A stretch of 8,132 nt of DNA from Hyphomicrobiales bacterium (GCA_013812985.1 JACCSN010000385.1:1-8132), one strand, 5' to 3'; shown: positions 1 through 7,228, counted from the stretch's first letter. Made by a program: numbers and translations. The notes: a model not told the origin generated them from the letters alone.

Positions 1-2192
1 CCTTCTGTCACTTCGAACTGGCCTTGCAGATTGGCGTTCGAATCACCGCCAACCCAGACCTGGAATGTCCCTGGCTCAACGACGTAGGTCCCGTCGGGCA
101 AATGGAAGCCGAGATTGCTTGCGGGAATCCTGAAGGATGCAACCCGGCTCTCGCCCGGTGCTAGCGATATTTTCTGAAAGCCTTTCAGTTGACGCAGCGG
201 CCGGCTGCGGCTCGCCACCGGATCGCGGACATAGAGCTGCACAACCTCCTGCCCTAGGCGATCTCCGGTATTCGCGACGCTCACTCGAACCTCAAGGTCG
301 TCAGACGCCTTCAAGTTCGGCGTGACGATCTCAAGGTCGGAAAAGGCGAATTCGGTATAGCTCAGGCCGAAGCCGAACGGGAATTGGGGGCTGATCTCCG
401 CGTCGACATATTTGAGCGAGAACCGGTTTCCCGCCTCGGTCGGCCGGCCGGTCGGCAGCCGGTCGTAATGGATGGGGACCTGGCCCACGGTTCGCGGCCA
501 GGTGTGCGGCAGCTTGCCGCTCGGGCTCACGTCGCCGAACAGCACGTCCGCCAAGGCCAAACCCCCCTCCGTGCCGGGGTACCATGCCATCAGAATGGCT
601 GGCGCCTCGTCCAAAAGCCTGCCGATCTCGAGCGGTCGGCCACCGAGAAGAACCAGCACGACCGGCGTCCCGGTCGCCGCCAGCGCTTCAACAAACTCGT
701 ATTGCCGGCCGGGGAGCGTCAGGTGGGCGCGCGAGCCGCCTTCGCCGGTCATGTCGCGCGGCTCGCCCATGATGGCGACGACCACGTCGGCCTCGCGCGC
801 GGCCTCCACCGCTTGACCGAGCCCCGATGCGCCATCGCAATAGAGGTCTTCGCAGCCGATCGTGTACGAGACGGAGGCGCCGTTTTGCCGCGCGCGTTGG
901 CTGATGCCGTCGAAAAGCGTGACCGTGTCCTCCATGACGGCCCTCGCCTCGTGCGGCCCGTTCAGGTCGCGCGGGCTCATCGCCAGCGGGCCGATCACCG
1001 CGATCTTGGCGGTCGCTTCCGTGATCGGCAGCACGCCGCCGCGGTTCTGCAGGAGCACAAGCGATTCCGCCGCCATTTGGCGGGCGAGCCGCTTGGCTTC
1101 CGGCAACGGCTCGATCGGCCCCACGTTGGTGGCCTGCGGCTTGCGCCCGTCGAACAGGCCGCGCTCGAACTTGACCGTGAGCACGCGCCGCACCGCATCG
1201 TCGATGGCCTCGATCGGGACTCGCCCGGCCGCGACCTCGCCGGGGAGATACTTGCGATAGAGGCCGCCGACCATCTCCATGTCGACGCCGGAAAGGAAGG
1301 CTTTCCGCACCGCTTCCGCCGGGTTGCCCGCCACGCCGTGGTTCATGAGCTCCCCGGCGCCGTTGTAGTCGGAGAGGACGAAGCCCTCGAAGCCCAGCTC
1401 GCCGCGCAGGAGGTCCTTCAGGATGGCAGGATTGCCGGCGACCGGCAGCCCGTCCAGGTCGGTATAGGCGATCATCATGGCCTCCGCGCCCGCCTCGACC
1501 GCGGCGCGGAACGGCGGCAGGTAGATGTCGCGAAGCTCCGCCGGCGGGATGTAGGCCGCGTCGTAATCGCGCCCGCCGACCGCCGCGCCGTAGCCGATGA
1601 AGTGCTTCGCCGTCGTGGCCAGGCCGCCGGCGCGGAAGCCGCGGACGCGCGCCGCGGTAAAGACGCTCGCCAGGAACGGATCCTCGCCGGCCCCCTCCAC
1701 GATGCGCCCCCAGCGCACGTCGCGCGACACGTCGGCCATCGGCCCAAAAGTCCAGTCGACGCCGGCCGAGACCGCTTCGCGCGCCGACCATTTCGCGCCG
1801 AGATAGGCAAGCGCCGGATTGAAGGTCGCCGCCTCGGCGAGCGGGATCGGGAACAGCGTCTGGTAGCCGTGCACCACGTCCAGCGCGATCAGCAGCGGGA
1901 TTTTCAGCCGCGATTCCCGCTCCAGCTTGCGGATCGCGGCGATCTCGTCGGGCATGCCGAAATTCATCACGGCGCCGACACGGCCCTGGCGGACGAGGTC
2001 AGGGTCGAACTCGTCGCCGGCGGACAGCAATGTCAGCTGGCCGATCTTCTCGTCGAGCGTCATCCGCGCCAGCAGAGCTTCGACGCGCGGATCGGGAGGG
2101 GTTGAATCGGCGACCGCGATTTGCGGCAGGATGGCGGTTGCGACAAGGAAGCTAAGGGCGAGAACGTAGACCGCCGCTCGGACCCCCTTCAC
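1..2192 (-). CDS. bglX: Glycoside hydrolase family 3, BglX-type periplasmic beta-glucosidase (3' end cut by window)
   Basis: Read on the minus strand from a GTG at 2192, one uninterrupted frame of 730 codons runs off base 1; E. coli BglX is about 765 aa, so few residues are missing. Residues 1-28 form a signal peptide (hydrophobic core, AVA|D cleavage site), so the enzyme should be exported. The TIM-barrel domain carries LDVVHGYQTLFPIPL (D105, H108), the arginine block SRDVRWGR (R157, R160, R163), AKHF (K196-H197) and the nucleophile motif GFVLSDY with D275. The second GH3 domain holds TGEGGSR, whose E484 matches the usual acid/base position. A fibronectin III-like domain follows (QLYVRD near 650). 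The family hydrolyses beta-glucosides from the non-reducing end; some GH3 members instead cleave xylosides, arabinofuranosides or N-acetylglucosaminides, so the substrate is open. The GTG overlaps the ABC gene stop (GTGA), preceded by GGGGA about 6-7 bases upstream, indicating translational coupling. The catalytic residues look intact. Confidence 0.93.
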   Translation of the reverse strand, partial: MKGVRAAVYVLALSFLVATAILPQIAVADSTPPDPRVEALLARMTLDEKIGQLTLLSAGDEFDPDLVRQGRVGAVMNFGMPDEIAAIRKLERESRLKIPLLIALDVVHGYQTLFPIPLAEAATFNPALAYLGAKWSAREAVSAGVDWTFGPMADVSRDVRWGRIVEGAGEDPFLASVFTAARVRGFRAGGLATTAKHFIGYGAAVGGRDYDAAYIPPAELRDIYLPPFRAAVEAGAEAMMIAYTDLDGLPVAGNPAILKDLLRGELGFEGFVLSDYNGAGELMNHGVAGNPAEAVRKAFLSGVDMEMVGGLYRKYLPGEVAAGRVPIEAIDDAVRRVLTVKFERGLFDGRKPQATNVGPIEPLPEAKRLARQMAAESLVLLQNRGGVLPITEATAKIAVIGPLAMSPRDLNGPHEARAVMEDTVTLFDGISQRARQNGASVSYTIGCEDLYCDGASGLGQAVEAAREADVVVAIMGEPRDMTGEGGSRAHLTLPGRQYEFVEALAATGTPVVLVLLGGRPLEIGRLLDEAPAILMAWYPGTEGGLALADVLFGDVSPSGKLPHTWPRTVGQVPIHYDRLPTGRPTEAGNRFSLKYVDAEISPQFPFGFGLSYTEFAFSDLEIVTPNLKASDDLEVRVSVANTGDRLGQEVVQLYVRDPVASRSRPLRQLKGFQKISLAPGESRVASFRIPASNLGFHLPDGTYVVEPGTFQVWVGGDSNANLQGQFEVTE

Positions 2193-4057
2193 GCGGCTTC
2201 CCCGGCCACCTCTTCGAGCACGACCTGCCCGGCCTGCATGCGCCACATGCGGTCGAACAGGCCGCCGCGCCGCCGGAGCTCCGCCATCGTCCCGTCCTCG
2301 ACGACGCGCCCGCCATGCAGGACGATGATCCGCTCGAACGCGGACAGCGTCGACAGCCGGTGCGCGACGGCGATCACCGTGCGGCCGCGCATATGCTGGA
2401 TGAGGGCGCGCTGGATCTCCATTTCCGATTCGGTGTCGAGCGCCGACGTGGCTTCGTCCAGGATGACGATCGGCGCCTGCTTCAGAAAGGCTCGGGCGAT
2501 GCCGATGCGCTGCCGCTGGCCGCCGGAAAGCTTGGTGCCGCGTTCACCGACGACCGTGTCGTAGCCTTGCGGAAAGCGCCGCACGAACCCGTCGCAATGC
2601 GCCGCCCGCGCCGCCGCGAACACGTCGGCGTCGCTCGCCTCCGGGCGGGCGAAGCGGATGTTCTCCATGATCGTGCGATGGAACAGCGTAATCTCTTGAG
2701 GCACCACCGCCAATGCCGACCTGAGGCTGTCCTGCGAGATGGCGGTAACCGGCTCGCCGTCGATCAGGATGGCGCCCTTCTGCACGTCGTAGAGCCGCTG
2801 GAGAAGGTTGATGAGCGTCGATTTGCCCGCCCCCGAAGCGCCGACGATGCCGACTTTCTGCCCAGCCGGGATGGCGATGTCTATGTCGTGGACGGCGTCG
2901 CGGCCTTCGCTGTAGGCGAAGCTCACGTTCCTGAAGGCCACGGAACCGCCGGGCGCGGTGAGCGCCGGGGCGCCAAGCGCGTCGCAGACGGTTCGCGGCT
3001 GGCCGATGACGCGCAGGGTTTCCTCGATATAGCCGAACTGCTGCACGAGATCGACGAGCGACAGCGCGGTGTCCCGCGATCCGTGCAGCATCCTGAACGT
3101 GAGCGCGCTGACGACCACCACGTCGCCGGGCGTGATCCGGCCGGCGCTCCACAGATGCACGCACCAGGCCAACACCGAACCGGCGATGATCCAGAAGGCC
3201 AGATCGTGGAGAATGCGAGCTTTTTCCGTATGCATCCAGCTTGCCCGCTGGGCTGAGGCTTCGACCTGGAAATGGCCGCTCAGGCGGCTCCGCTCTCGGA
3301 TGCGCGCCGAGAAGGCCTTCACCGCCCACATATTGGCGATGGAATCGATAAGGTCGCCGCCGGCGGCGTTGGCGTGCCCCGCATAGGCGCGATGCAGCGG
3401 GCGGCCGCGCTCCCCGAACCGGATAAGCCCAACCATTACCAATGCCACGGATCCCGCCAAAGCGGCGGTCAGCCGCCAGTCGACCGTGGCGAAGATGATG
3501 AGCGCGCCGACGAAGTCGATACAGGGGGGCAGAATGCGCCAGACGATCGTGTTGATGAGGGCGCCGAAATTGCCGGCGGTGGACGTGATCCGCTGCCCCA
3601 GCGATCCCGCCAGGTTCTCGGCAAAATAGCGCATCGGCTGGCCGCTCAGATAGTTGAACAGGTCCACCCGGACATCGACGCCTATGGCTACCGTCGTCCG
3701 GCAGCCAAGCCAGCCGCTCAAGCGCCACAGCACGCTTTCGGCGGCGATCAGGGTTATGAACAAAGACAAGGCGGTCCAGGCGGCGGCGCTGTCGCCGGAG
3801 CCCGCCATGGCGTCCACGAGAAGCTTCATCACGTATTGCACAGCCACCGCGCAGGACGCCGCGCCGACCACCATCACTCCCAGCGCGGCGAAACTCGGCT
3901 TTCTGAGCCGAAGGTAATGACGCACGAAAGGGCCCGGGCCGCTTAAATACGGCGGCGCGAACTTCGCGGTCTCGATCTGCGGGACGCTTGGCGGTCTCAA
4001 CATGAGCGATATTCCAGGTTTTCCTCGCCGGTCCCAAAAAACGGCAACGGCAGACAA
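2189..4057 (-). CDS. ABC exporter with fused membrane and ATPase domains (MsbA/NdvA-like half transporter)
   Basis: This 622-residue protein has about six membrane segments between residues 55 and 325, then a complete ATP-binding domain. In order: A-loop Y382 (FAYSEG), Walker A GASGAGKST 406-414, Q-loop Q454 (VVPQE), signature LSGGQ 510-514, Walker B VILDEA 531-536 with catalytic E535, and H-loop H566 (AVAHRLST). This is a half transporter that should work as a homodimer in the inner membrane. No C39 peptidase domain is seen, so a bacteriocin role is unlikely. Relatives export lipids, lipid-linked sugars, cyclic beta-glucan or peptides; the sequence does not fix the cargo. The GT87 and GH3 neighbours suggest a glycan or glycolipid. 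The start is ambiguous: TTG at 4057 has a GGGAGG six bases upstream, whereas ATG at 4003 (604 aa) has only a weak GGA. It lies 46 bases after the GT87 stop and overlaps the GH3 start by 4 bases. Confidence 0.9.
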   Translation of the reverse strand: MSAVAVFWDRRGKPGISLMLRPPSVPQIETAKFAPPYLSGPGPFVRHYLRLRKPSFAALGVMVVGAASCAVAVQYVMKLLVDAMAGSGDSAAAWTALSLFITLIAAESVLWRLSGWLGCRTTVAIGVDVRVDLFNYLSGQPMRYFAENLAGSLGQRITSTAGNFGALINTIVWRILPPCIDFVGALIIFATVDWRLTAALAGSVALVMVGLIRFGERGRPLHRAYAGHANAAGGDLIDSIANMWAVKAFSARIRERSRLSGHFQVEASAQRASWMHTEKARILHDLAFWIIAGSVLAWCVHLWSAGRITPGDVVVVSALTFRMLHGSRDTALSLVDLVQQFGYIEETLRVIGQPRTVCDALGAPALTAPGGSVAFRNVSFAYSEGRDAVHDIDIAIPAGQKVGIVGASGAGKSTLINLLQRLYDVQKGAILIDGEPVTAISQDSLRSALAVVPQEITLFHRTIMENIRFARPEASDADVFAAARAAHCDGFVRRFPQGYDTVVGERGTKLSGGQRQRIGIARAFLKQAPIVILDEATSALDTESEMEIQRALIQHMRGRTVIAVAHRLSTLSAFERIIVLHGGRVVEDGTMAELRRRGGLFDRMWRMQAGQVVLEEVAGEAA

Positions 4058-4063
4058 GCTGCG

Positions 4064-4069
4064 CCTCCC
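4064..4069 (-). promoter_or_regulatory. Shine-Dalgarno site supporting a TTG start for the ABC gene
   Basis: On the minus strand GGGAGG lies six bases before the TTG at 4057-4055. It is the best ribosome-binding match in the GT87-ABC gap and is why the TTG is preferred over the in-frame ATG at 4003. The in-frame stop at 4090-4088 excludes any longer reading. Confidence 0.5.
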
Positions 4070-4103
4070 GTCGATCCGGTGACCGGCTTATACGCGAGCG
4101 ATC

Positions 4104-5318
4104 TCAACCCTGCGACAGTCCAAGTTCCACGCCAACATTCGAGCCTGCGCCCGTTTCAGCCGGAGCCACGCCTACGGGCGATGCAGACGCGCTGGTCCGC
4201 CGAAGCCGCTTCACCTCGTCCGCGACCAGGACGGCGAGGCAGAGCGCCACGGCCCAGTTGTAGACCGAGCCGACCGTGAATTGCGTCCAGGCCGACTTGC
4301 CGAACTGGGCGATGACGAAGGGCACGGGGACGATGAGGAGGACGGCGACGAGCCGCATCCCGTTCAGGTCCCAGCGGCTGAGCAGGACCGGGATCAGGAA
4401 CAGCGTATAATGGATCCAGGCGATCGGGGAAGCGAGCAACGCCACGACCAGCGCAAGCGCGCTCGCCCGCATGGGATCGGGCCGGAAACGGAGCGCCCAG
4501 ATGGCCGAGGCGCCAAGCAGGGCGAGGCTCAACGCAATCCCCAGTGTCGCAACGCCGGCGCGCGACGCCAATCCGGTCAGCGACACATTGGTGAGGAAGA
4601 AGGCCCGCTCCTCGTCGGAGGCCAGCAGTTCCAGCCATTGCCGGTACACCTCCGGGCCGAAAAAGACGAGCGGGATCGCGCTGATCACCGCCGCGGTGGC
4701 GATTGCCGTGACGCTCGGGACATAGTGGCGCGACAGGAGCAGGAGGACCGGCCAGACCGCGAAATTCGGCTTCATAGCCACGACCGCGCCGATTAGAATG
4801 CCCGCCCAGACATTCGAGCCGCGCTCCAGAAGCAGCCAGGCCGCGACCCCGGCAAGCACAAGCGGAATGTAGATCTGACCGAGGATCAACGTGTCCCAAA
4901 AACCGGATAATGCGAAAGCCCAGAGCGCCAGGATCAAGAGCGGCGGCTGGCGGAACCGCTGCAAAAGCAGCAGCACCGTTACGACGTAGAGGACGATGGA
5001 TATCCCATACCAGATCCGGAACATCAAATGCGGGTCGGCGACATCGAAGAGCTGAAACAGCAGAGCTGAAATCGGCGGATTCAGGTTGGGGTTCCACGCC
5101 TCGAAGCCCGGCAGGACGACATGAAACGTCAGCTGATAGACGCCGTACGGATCGAGCCCCTCCGCCGCGGCCCGGCCGGAGGCGACGAACGAGCCGAAAT
5201 CCCAAAGCCAATCGCCGGGCATGGTCCGCAAGGCTTCCGCGGCGATCACCAGGATCGACAGCACGGCCAAGCCGTAGCCGGGTATTCTTACTGAGGCAGG
5301 CTCAGGCAAGCTCGTCAT
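4104..5318 (-). CDS. GT87 (DUF2029) polyprenyl-phosphate-sugar-dependent glycosyltransferase, integral membrane
   Basis: The 404-residue protein is almost wholly hydrophobic, with roughly nine to ten membrane segments, as in GT-C transferases. Family-like blocks are present: WDFGSFVASGR with D40 (and D36) in the first large extracytoplasmic loop, followed by GLDPYGVY; NPNLNPP at 76-82; a GQ pair at 147-148; AMKPN with K183-P184; and SPIAWIHY near 297-304. An acidic residue in the first loop is the usual GT-C catalytic base, so D40 is the candidate. Characterised GT87 members are mycobacterial: PimE (mannosyl) and AftC (arabinofuranosyl), both using polyprenyl-phosphate sugars on the outer face of the membrane. 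Donor and acceptor here cannot be read from sequence. ATG 5318 is the first possible start: an in-frame stop lies four codons further upstream. Its ribosome site is weak. It is first in a probable operon with the ABC exporter and GH3 enzyme, and divergent from the polyprenyl-pentose genes. Confidence 0.83.
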   Translation of the reverse strand: MTSLPEPASVRIPGYGLAVLSILVIAAEALRTMPGDWLWDFGSFVASGRAAAEGLDPYGVYQLTFHVVLPGFEAWNPNLNPPISALLFQLFDVADPHLMFRIWYGISIVLYVVTVLLLLQRFRQPPLLILALWAFALSGFWDTLILGQIYIPLVLAGVAAWLLLERGSNVWAGILIGAVVAMKPNFAVWPVLLLLSRHYVPSVTAIATAAVISAIPLVFFGPEVYRQWLELLASDEERAFFLTNVSLTGLASRAGVATLGIALSLALLGASAIWALRFRPDPMRASALALVVALLASPIAWIHYTLFLIPVLLSRWDLNGMRLVAVLLIVPVPFVIAQFGKSAWTQFTVGSVYNWAVALCLAVLVADEVKRLRRTSASASPVGVAPAETGAGSNVGVELGLSQG

Positions 5319-5505
5319 CCATTTCGATGTTCAAGACGGGAGCGATGGGATACGCCGGAAGGCCGGATTCCGGGGCAACATTTTGTCGCAGCGTCCACCG
5401 GGCCTTCGCGCGACGGCAACCCAACACCCCCCTCAGCCGTTCCAGCGCTGATCGAAATCCCCCTCGGTGTCCGCGCAAACAAGAATTCACTGTCATCAAG
5501 CGAAC

Positions 5506-5535
5506 ATATTGCCTAAGGCATAGAGCAGGCGGCAA
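5506..5535 (-). promoter_or_regulatory. Weak candidate promoter for the GT87-ABC-GH3 operon, with a palindrome in its spacer
   Basis: On the minus strand TTGCCG (5535-5530) and CAATAT (5511-5506) are 18 bases apart, matching the sigma-70 consensus at four and three of six positions. The perfect palindrome TGCCTAAGGCA (5510-5520) overlaps the spacer and the edge of the -10. The location upstream of GT87 and in the A+T-richer patch supports it; the box matches alone do not. Confidence 0.2.
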
Positions 5536-5564
5536 ACTGGGTGTTTCCTATCCCGTGGAACCGG

Positions 5565-5596
5565 GCGACCTGCCGATCATTGATCGTCGGGTTCGC
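5565..5596. promoter_or_regulatory. Interrupted dyad, possible operator or leader hairpin
   Basis: The left arm GCGACCTGCCGATCA (5565-5579) pairs with the right arm TGATCGTCGGGTTCGC (5581-5596) around a central T at 5580. The inner six pairs (CGATCA/TGATCG) and outer four (GCGA/TCGC) are perfect. Between them are one mismatch, one G-T wobble and one bulged T. The one-base centre suits a dimeric repressor site better than an RNA hairpin. It lies about 100 bases upstream of the HAD-UbiA start. Confidence 0.35.
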
Positions 5597-5684
5597 AGCT
5601 GGACGGGCTATGGTGGCCCATTCTTAACCCGTCTGTGCTCCGGCCCGTTTCTTGCGAAGCCCGTCTAATTGCATTTCCCCGCCA

Positions 5685-5690
5685 AAGGAC
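5685..5690 (+). promoter_or_regulatory. Shine-Dalgarno site that decides the HAD-UbiA start
   Basis: AAAGGA lies nine bases before GTG 5699. The frame is open back to TTG 5669, but no comparable ribosome site was noted there. The site therefore favours the 509-residue product. Confidence 0.5.
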
Positions 5691-5698
5691 TAATTTGC

Positions 5699-7228
5699 GT
5701 GACACAGGTGAGCGTTAGTTCAGTTGCTTTTGAGCCGCGGCTGCGGCTCGTGCGGGCCGAAACGGTCGCCGAGATCGAAGCTCCCGTCAAACACACAGGC
5801 GAAGCTTCGCGTGTCCTCGGGCGGCCGCTGGTCGTCGACCTCGACGGCACTCTGGTCAGGTCCGACCTGTTGATCGAGACGGCGTTCTCGGAGCTCGGCG
5901 CTCGCCCGATGTCGATCTTCGACATGGCGGCCGCGCTTTTTCGCGGCAAGGCCGCGCTGAAGCACCGGCTCTCGGAGCCGGTCGATTTCGACCCAGCCAC
6001 CCTGCCCTATGACGACGAGGTCCTCGCCTTCATCCAGCGGGCGCGGGCGGAAGGCCGGCCGGTTTACCTGGCGTCCGCGAGCAACCACCGCCTGGTCGGC
6101 GCGGTCGCCGCGCATCTCGGCCTTTTCACCGGCTGGTTCGCCTCCGACGAGACCAACAACCTGGCGGGCCACGCCAAGGCGGAACGCCTCGTCGAGCAAT
6201 TCGGCGAGCGCGGCTTCGACTATATCGGCAATGGCGCCGCCGACCTCCCAGTCTGGGCGCTCACCTCCAAAGCGATCGCCATCCGGGCCCCGGCCAGGGT
6301 GGCGCGGCGGCTGACGCTGGTCAGCTCCGACATCGAGCACCTGACCTGCCAGCGGCCGTCCTGGCGCACATGGCTGAAACTGATCCGTGTCCACCAATAC
6401 GCCAAGAACTCGCTCGTCTTCGTGCCGCTGCTCGCGGGGCACGCGTTCGAGGTGAGCTCAGCGATTCAGGCAATGCTCGCCTTTGTCGCATTTTCGCTCT
6501 GCGCTTCAGGCGTCTACATCCTCAATGACCTTATCGATCTGCAGGACGATCGCCGGCACCGGACCAAGTGCGAGCGGCCGCTGGCCAGCGGCGCCATACC
6601 ACTCCATCATGGCATGCTCGCCGTGCCGCTCCTCCTGTTGTCGAGTCTGCTGGTCGCCGGCGCGGTGTCGCTGCCCTTCCTGGGCGTGCTCCTCGGCTAT
6701 TTCGCCCTGACCACGGCTTATTCGCTCGTCCTGAAGCGCAAGATGATCCTGGACGTGGTCGCCTTGGCTTTGCTTTATACGACCAGGGTGATCGGCGGCG
6801 CCGTCGCGGTGCAGGTGGCCGTGTCGCATTGGCTGCTCGCGTTCTGTCTCTGTTTCTTCATGTCGCTTGCGCTCCTCAAGCGTTTCGTCGAGCTCACCGG
6901 CCGCGTCGACGCCCAGACGCCGGACACAAGCAGCCGGGATTACCGGGCCACCGACATCGGCATGGTCGCGGCGCTCGCCGCGGCGGCGGGGTTCAATGCC
7001 GTGACCGTTCTGGCGCTCTACATCTCGACGGACGCGGTCAGCCAGTATTATGCGCGGCCGGAGGTGTTGTGGCTCGTCTGCCCGGTTCTCATGTATTGGA
7101 TCGCCCGCGCCATGATGCTGGCGCAGCGGCGGGCCATGCATGATGATCCGGTGGTGTTCGCGCTGAAGGATCGGGTAAGCCTGCTCACGATCGGCCTGGT
7201 TGGCGGTCTCGTCCTCGTAGCGATCTAG
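5699..7228 (+). CDS. HAD phosphatase-UbiA prenyltransferase fusion, DPPR-synthase-like
   Basis: From GTG 5699 the protein is 509 residues. Residues about 40-205 form a soluble HAD domain: motif I DLDGT (D47, D49), motif II LASAS near S126, motif III K160 (HAKAERL), motif IV GNGAAD (N178, D182). From about 225 to the end is a polytopic UbiA domain with roughly eight membrane segments and the diphosphate/Mg2+ motif NDLIDLQDDR (N276, D277, D280, D284, R285), followed by ERPLASG. The second UbiA motif is not the quinone-enzyme acidic pair but a single aspartate in ILDVVALALLYTTR (D352, R363), as in phosphoribosyl-transferring members related to mycobacterial Rv3806c. That enzyme transfers 5-phosphoribose from PRPP to decaprenyl phosphate. 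The HAD half could remove the 5-phosphate (inference). A DprE1-like gene downstream supports this over a quinone or heme role. HAD-UbiA fusions are known in Proteobacteria. An alternative start is TTG 5669 (519 aa). It lies 143 bases upstream of the GtrA-like gene. Confidence 0.88.
   Translation: MTQVSVSSVAFEPRLRLVRAETVAEIEAPVKHTGEASRVLGRPLVVDLDGTLVRSDLLIETAFSELGARPMSIFDMAAALFRGKAALKHRLSEPVDFDPATLPYDDEVLAFIQRARAEGRPVYLASASNHRLVGAVAAHLGLFTGWFASDETNNLAGHAKAERLVEQFGERGFDYIGNGAADLPVWALTSKAIAIRAPARVARRLTLVSSDIEHLTCQRPSWRTWLKLIRVHQYAKNSLVFVPLLAGHAFEVSSAIQAMLAFVAFSLCASGVYILNDLIDLQDDRRHRTKCERPLASGAIPLHHGMLAVPLLLLSSLLVAGAVSLPFLGVLLGYFALTTAYSLVLKRKMILDVVALALLYTTRVIGGAVAVQVAVSHWLLAFCLCFFMSLALLKRFVELTGRVDAQTPDTSSRDYRATDIGMVAALAAAAGFNAVTVLALYISTDAVSQYYARPEVLWLVCPVLMYWIARAMMLAQRRAMHDDPVVFALKDRVSLLTIGLVGGLVLVAI

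Larger units (their letters stand above)
5319..5698. promoter_or_regulatory. Divergent intergenic spacer, likely holding promoters for both arms
   Basis: About 380 bases separate the starts of the minus-strand GT87 gene and the plus-strand HAD-UbiA gene, so both transcripts should begin here. A patch near 5475-5525 is visibly richer in A and T than the flanks. It contains an 11-base palindrome at 5510-5520, and a larger interrupted dyad lies at 5565-5596. No convincing plus-strand -35/-10 pair was found. A minus-strand frame (5535-5302) crosses the spacer but resembles no protein I know. No RNA gene or riboswitch was recognised. Confidence 0.55.

Noticed and set aside
688..1791. A 367-codon minus-strand frame inside the GH3 region.
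   Set aside because: It is a different frame of the same strand as GH3, Gly/Arg-rich and without motifs. The true GH3 frame runs through it with correct catalytic residues.
384..2105. A 573-codon plus-strand open frame, with several shorter frames on both strands in the same stretch.
   Set aside because: It lies antisense to the GH3 gene, whose frame shows a signal peptide and all catalytic motifs. The plus-strand product is rich in Arg, His and Asp with no domain pattern, typical of a shadow frame in GC-rich DNA.
2315..4037. Long open frames (plus 2315-3256, plus 3272-3946, minus 2544-4037) over the ABC exporter.
   Set aside because: All overlap the ABC coding sequence in other frames, while the ABC frame carries every ATPase motif in order.
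4156..5211. A 351-codon minus-strand frame inside the GT87 gene.
   Set aside because: It is an Arg/Pro/Gly-rich shadow in another frame; the GT87 frame has the membrane segments and family motifs.
5302..5535. A 77-codon minus-strand frame (64 from ATG 5496) across the divergent spacer, overlapping the GT87 start by 17 bases.
   Set aside because: It has no recognisable domain, no ribosome site before TTG 5535 or ATG 5496, and mixed third-position use unlike its neighbours. A leader peptide coupled to GT87 cannot be excluded, but nothing supports it.
5665..6442. Minus-strand frames opposite the HAD domain (5665-6000, 5720-6442).
   Set aside because: They are antisense to the HAD-UbiA gene and lack domain features.
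6506..7143. Minus-strand 211-codon and plus-strand 191-codon frames within the UbiA domain.
   Set aside because: Both are His/Arg/Gly-rich shadow frames; the UbiA frame has the membrane pattern and the Mg2+ motif.
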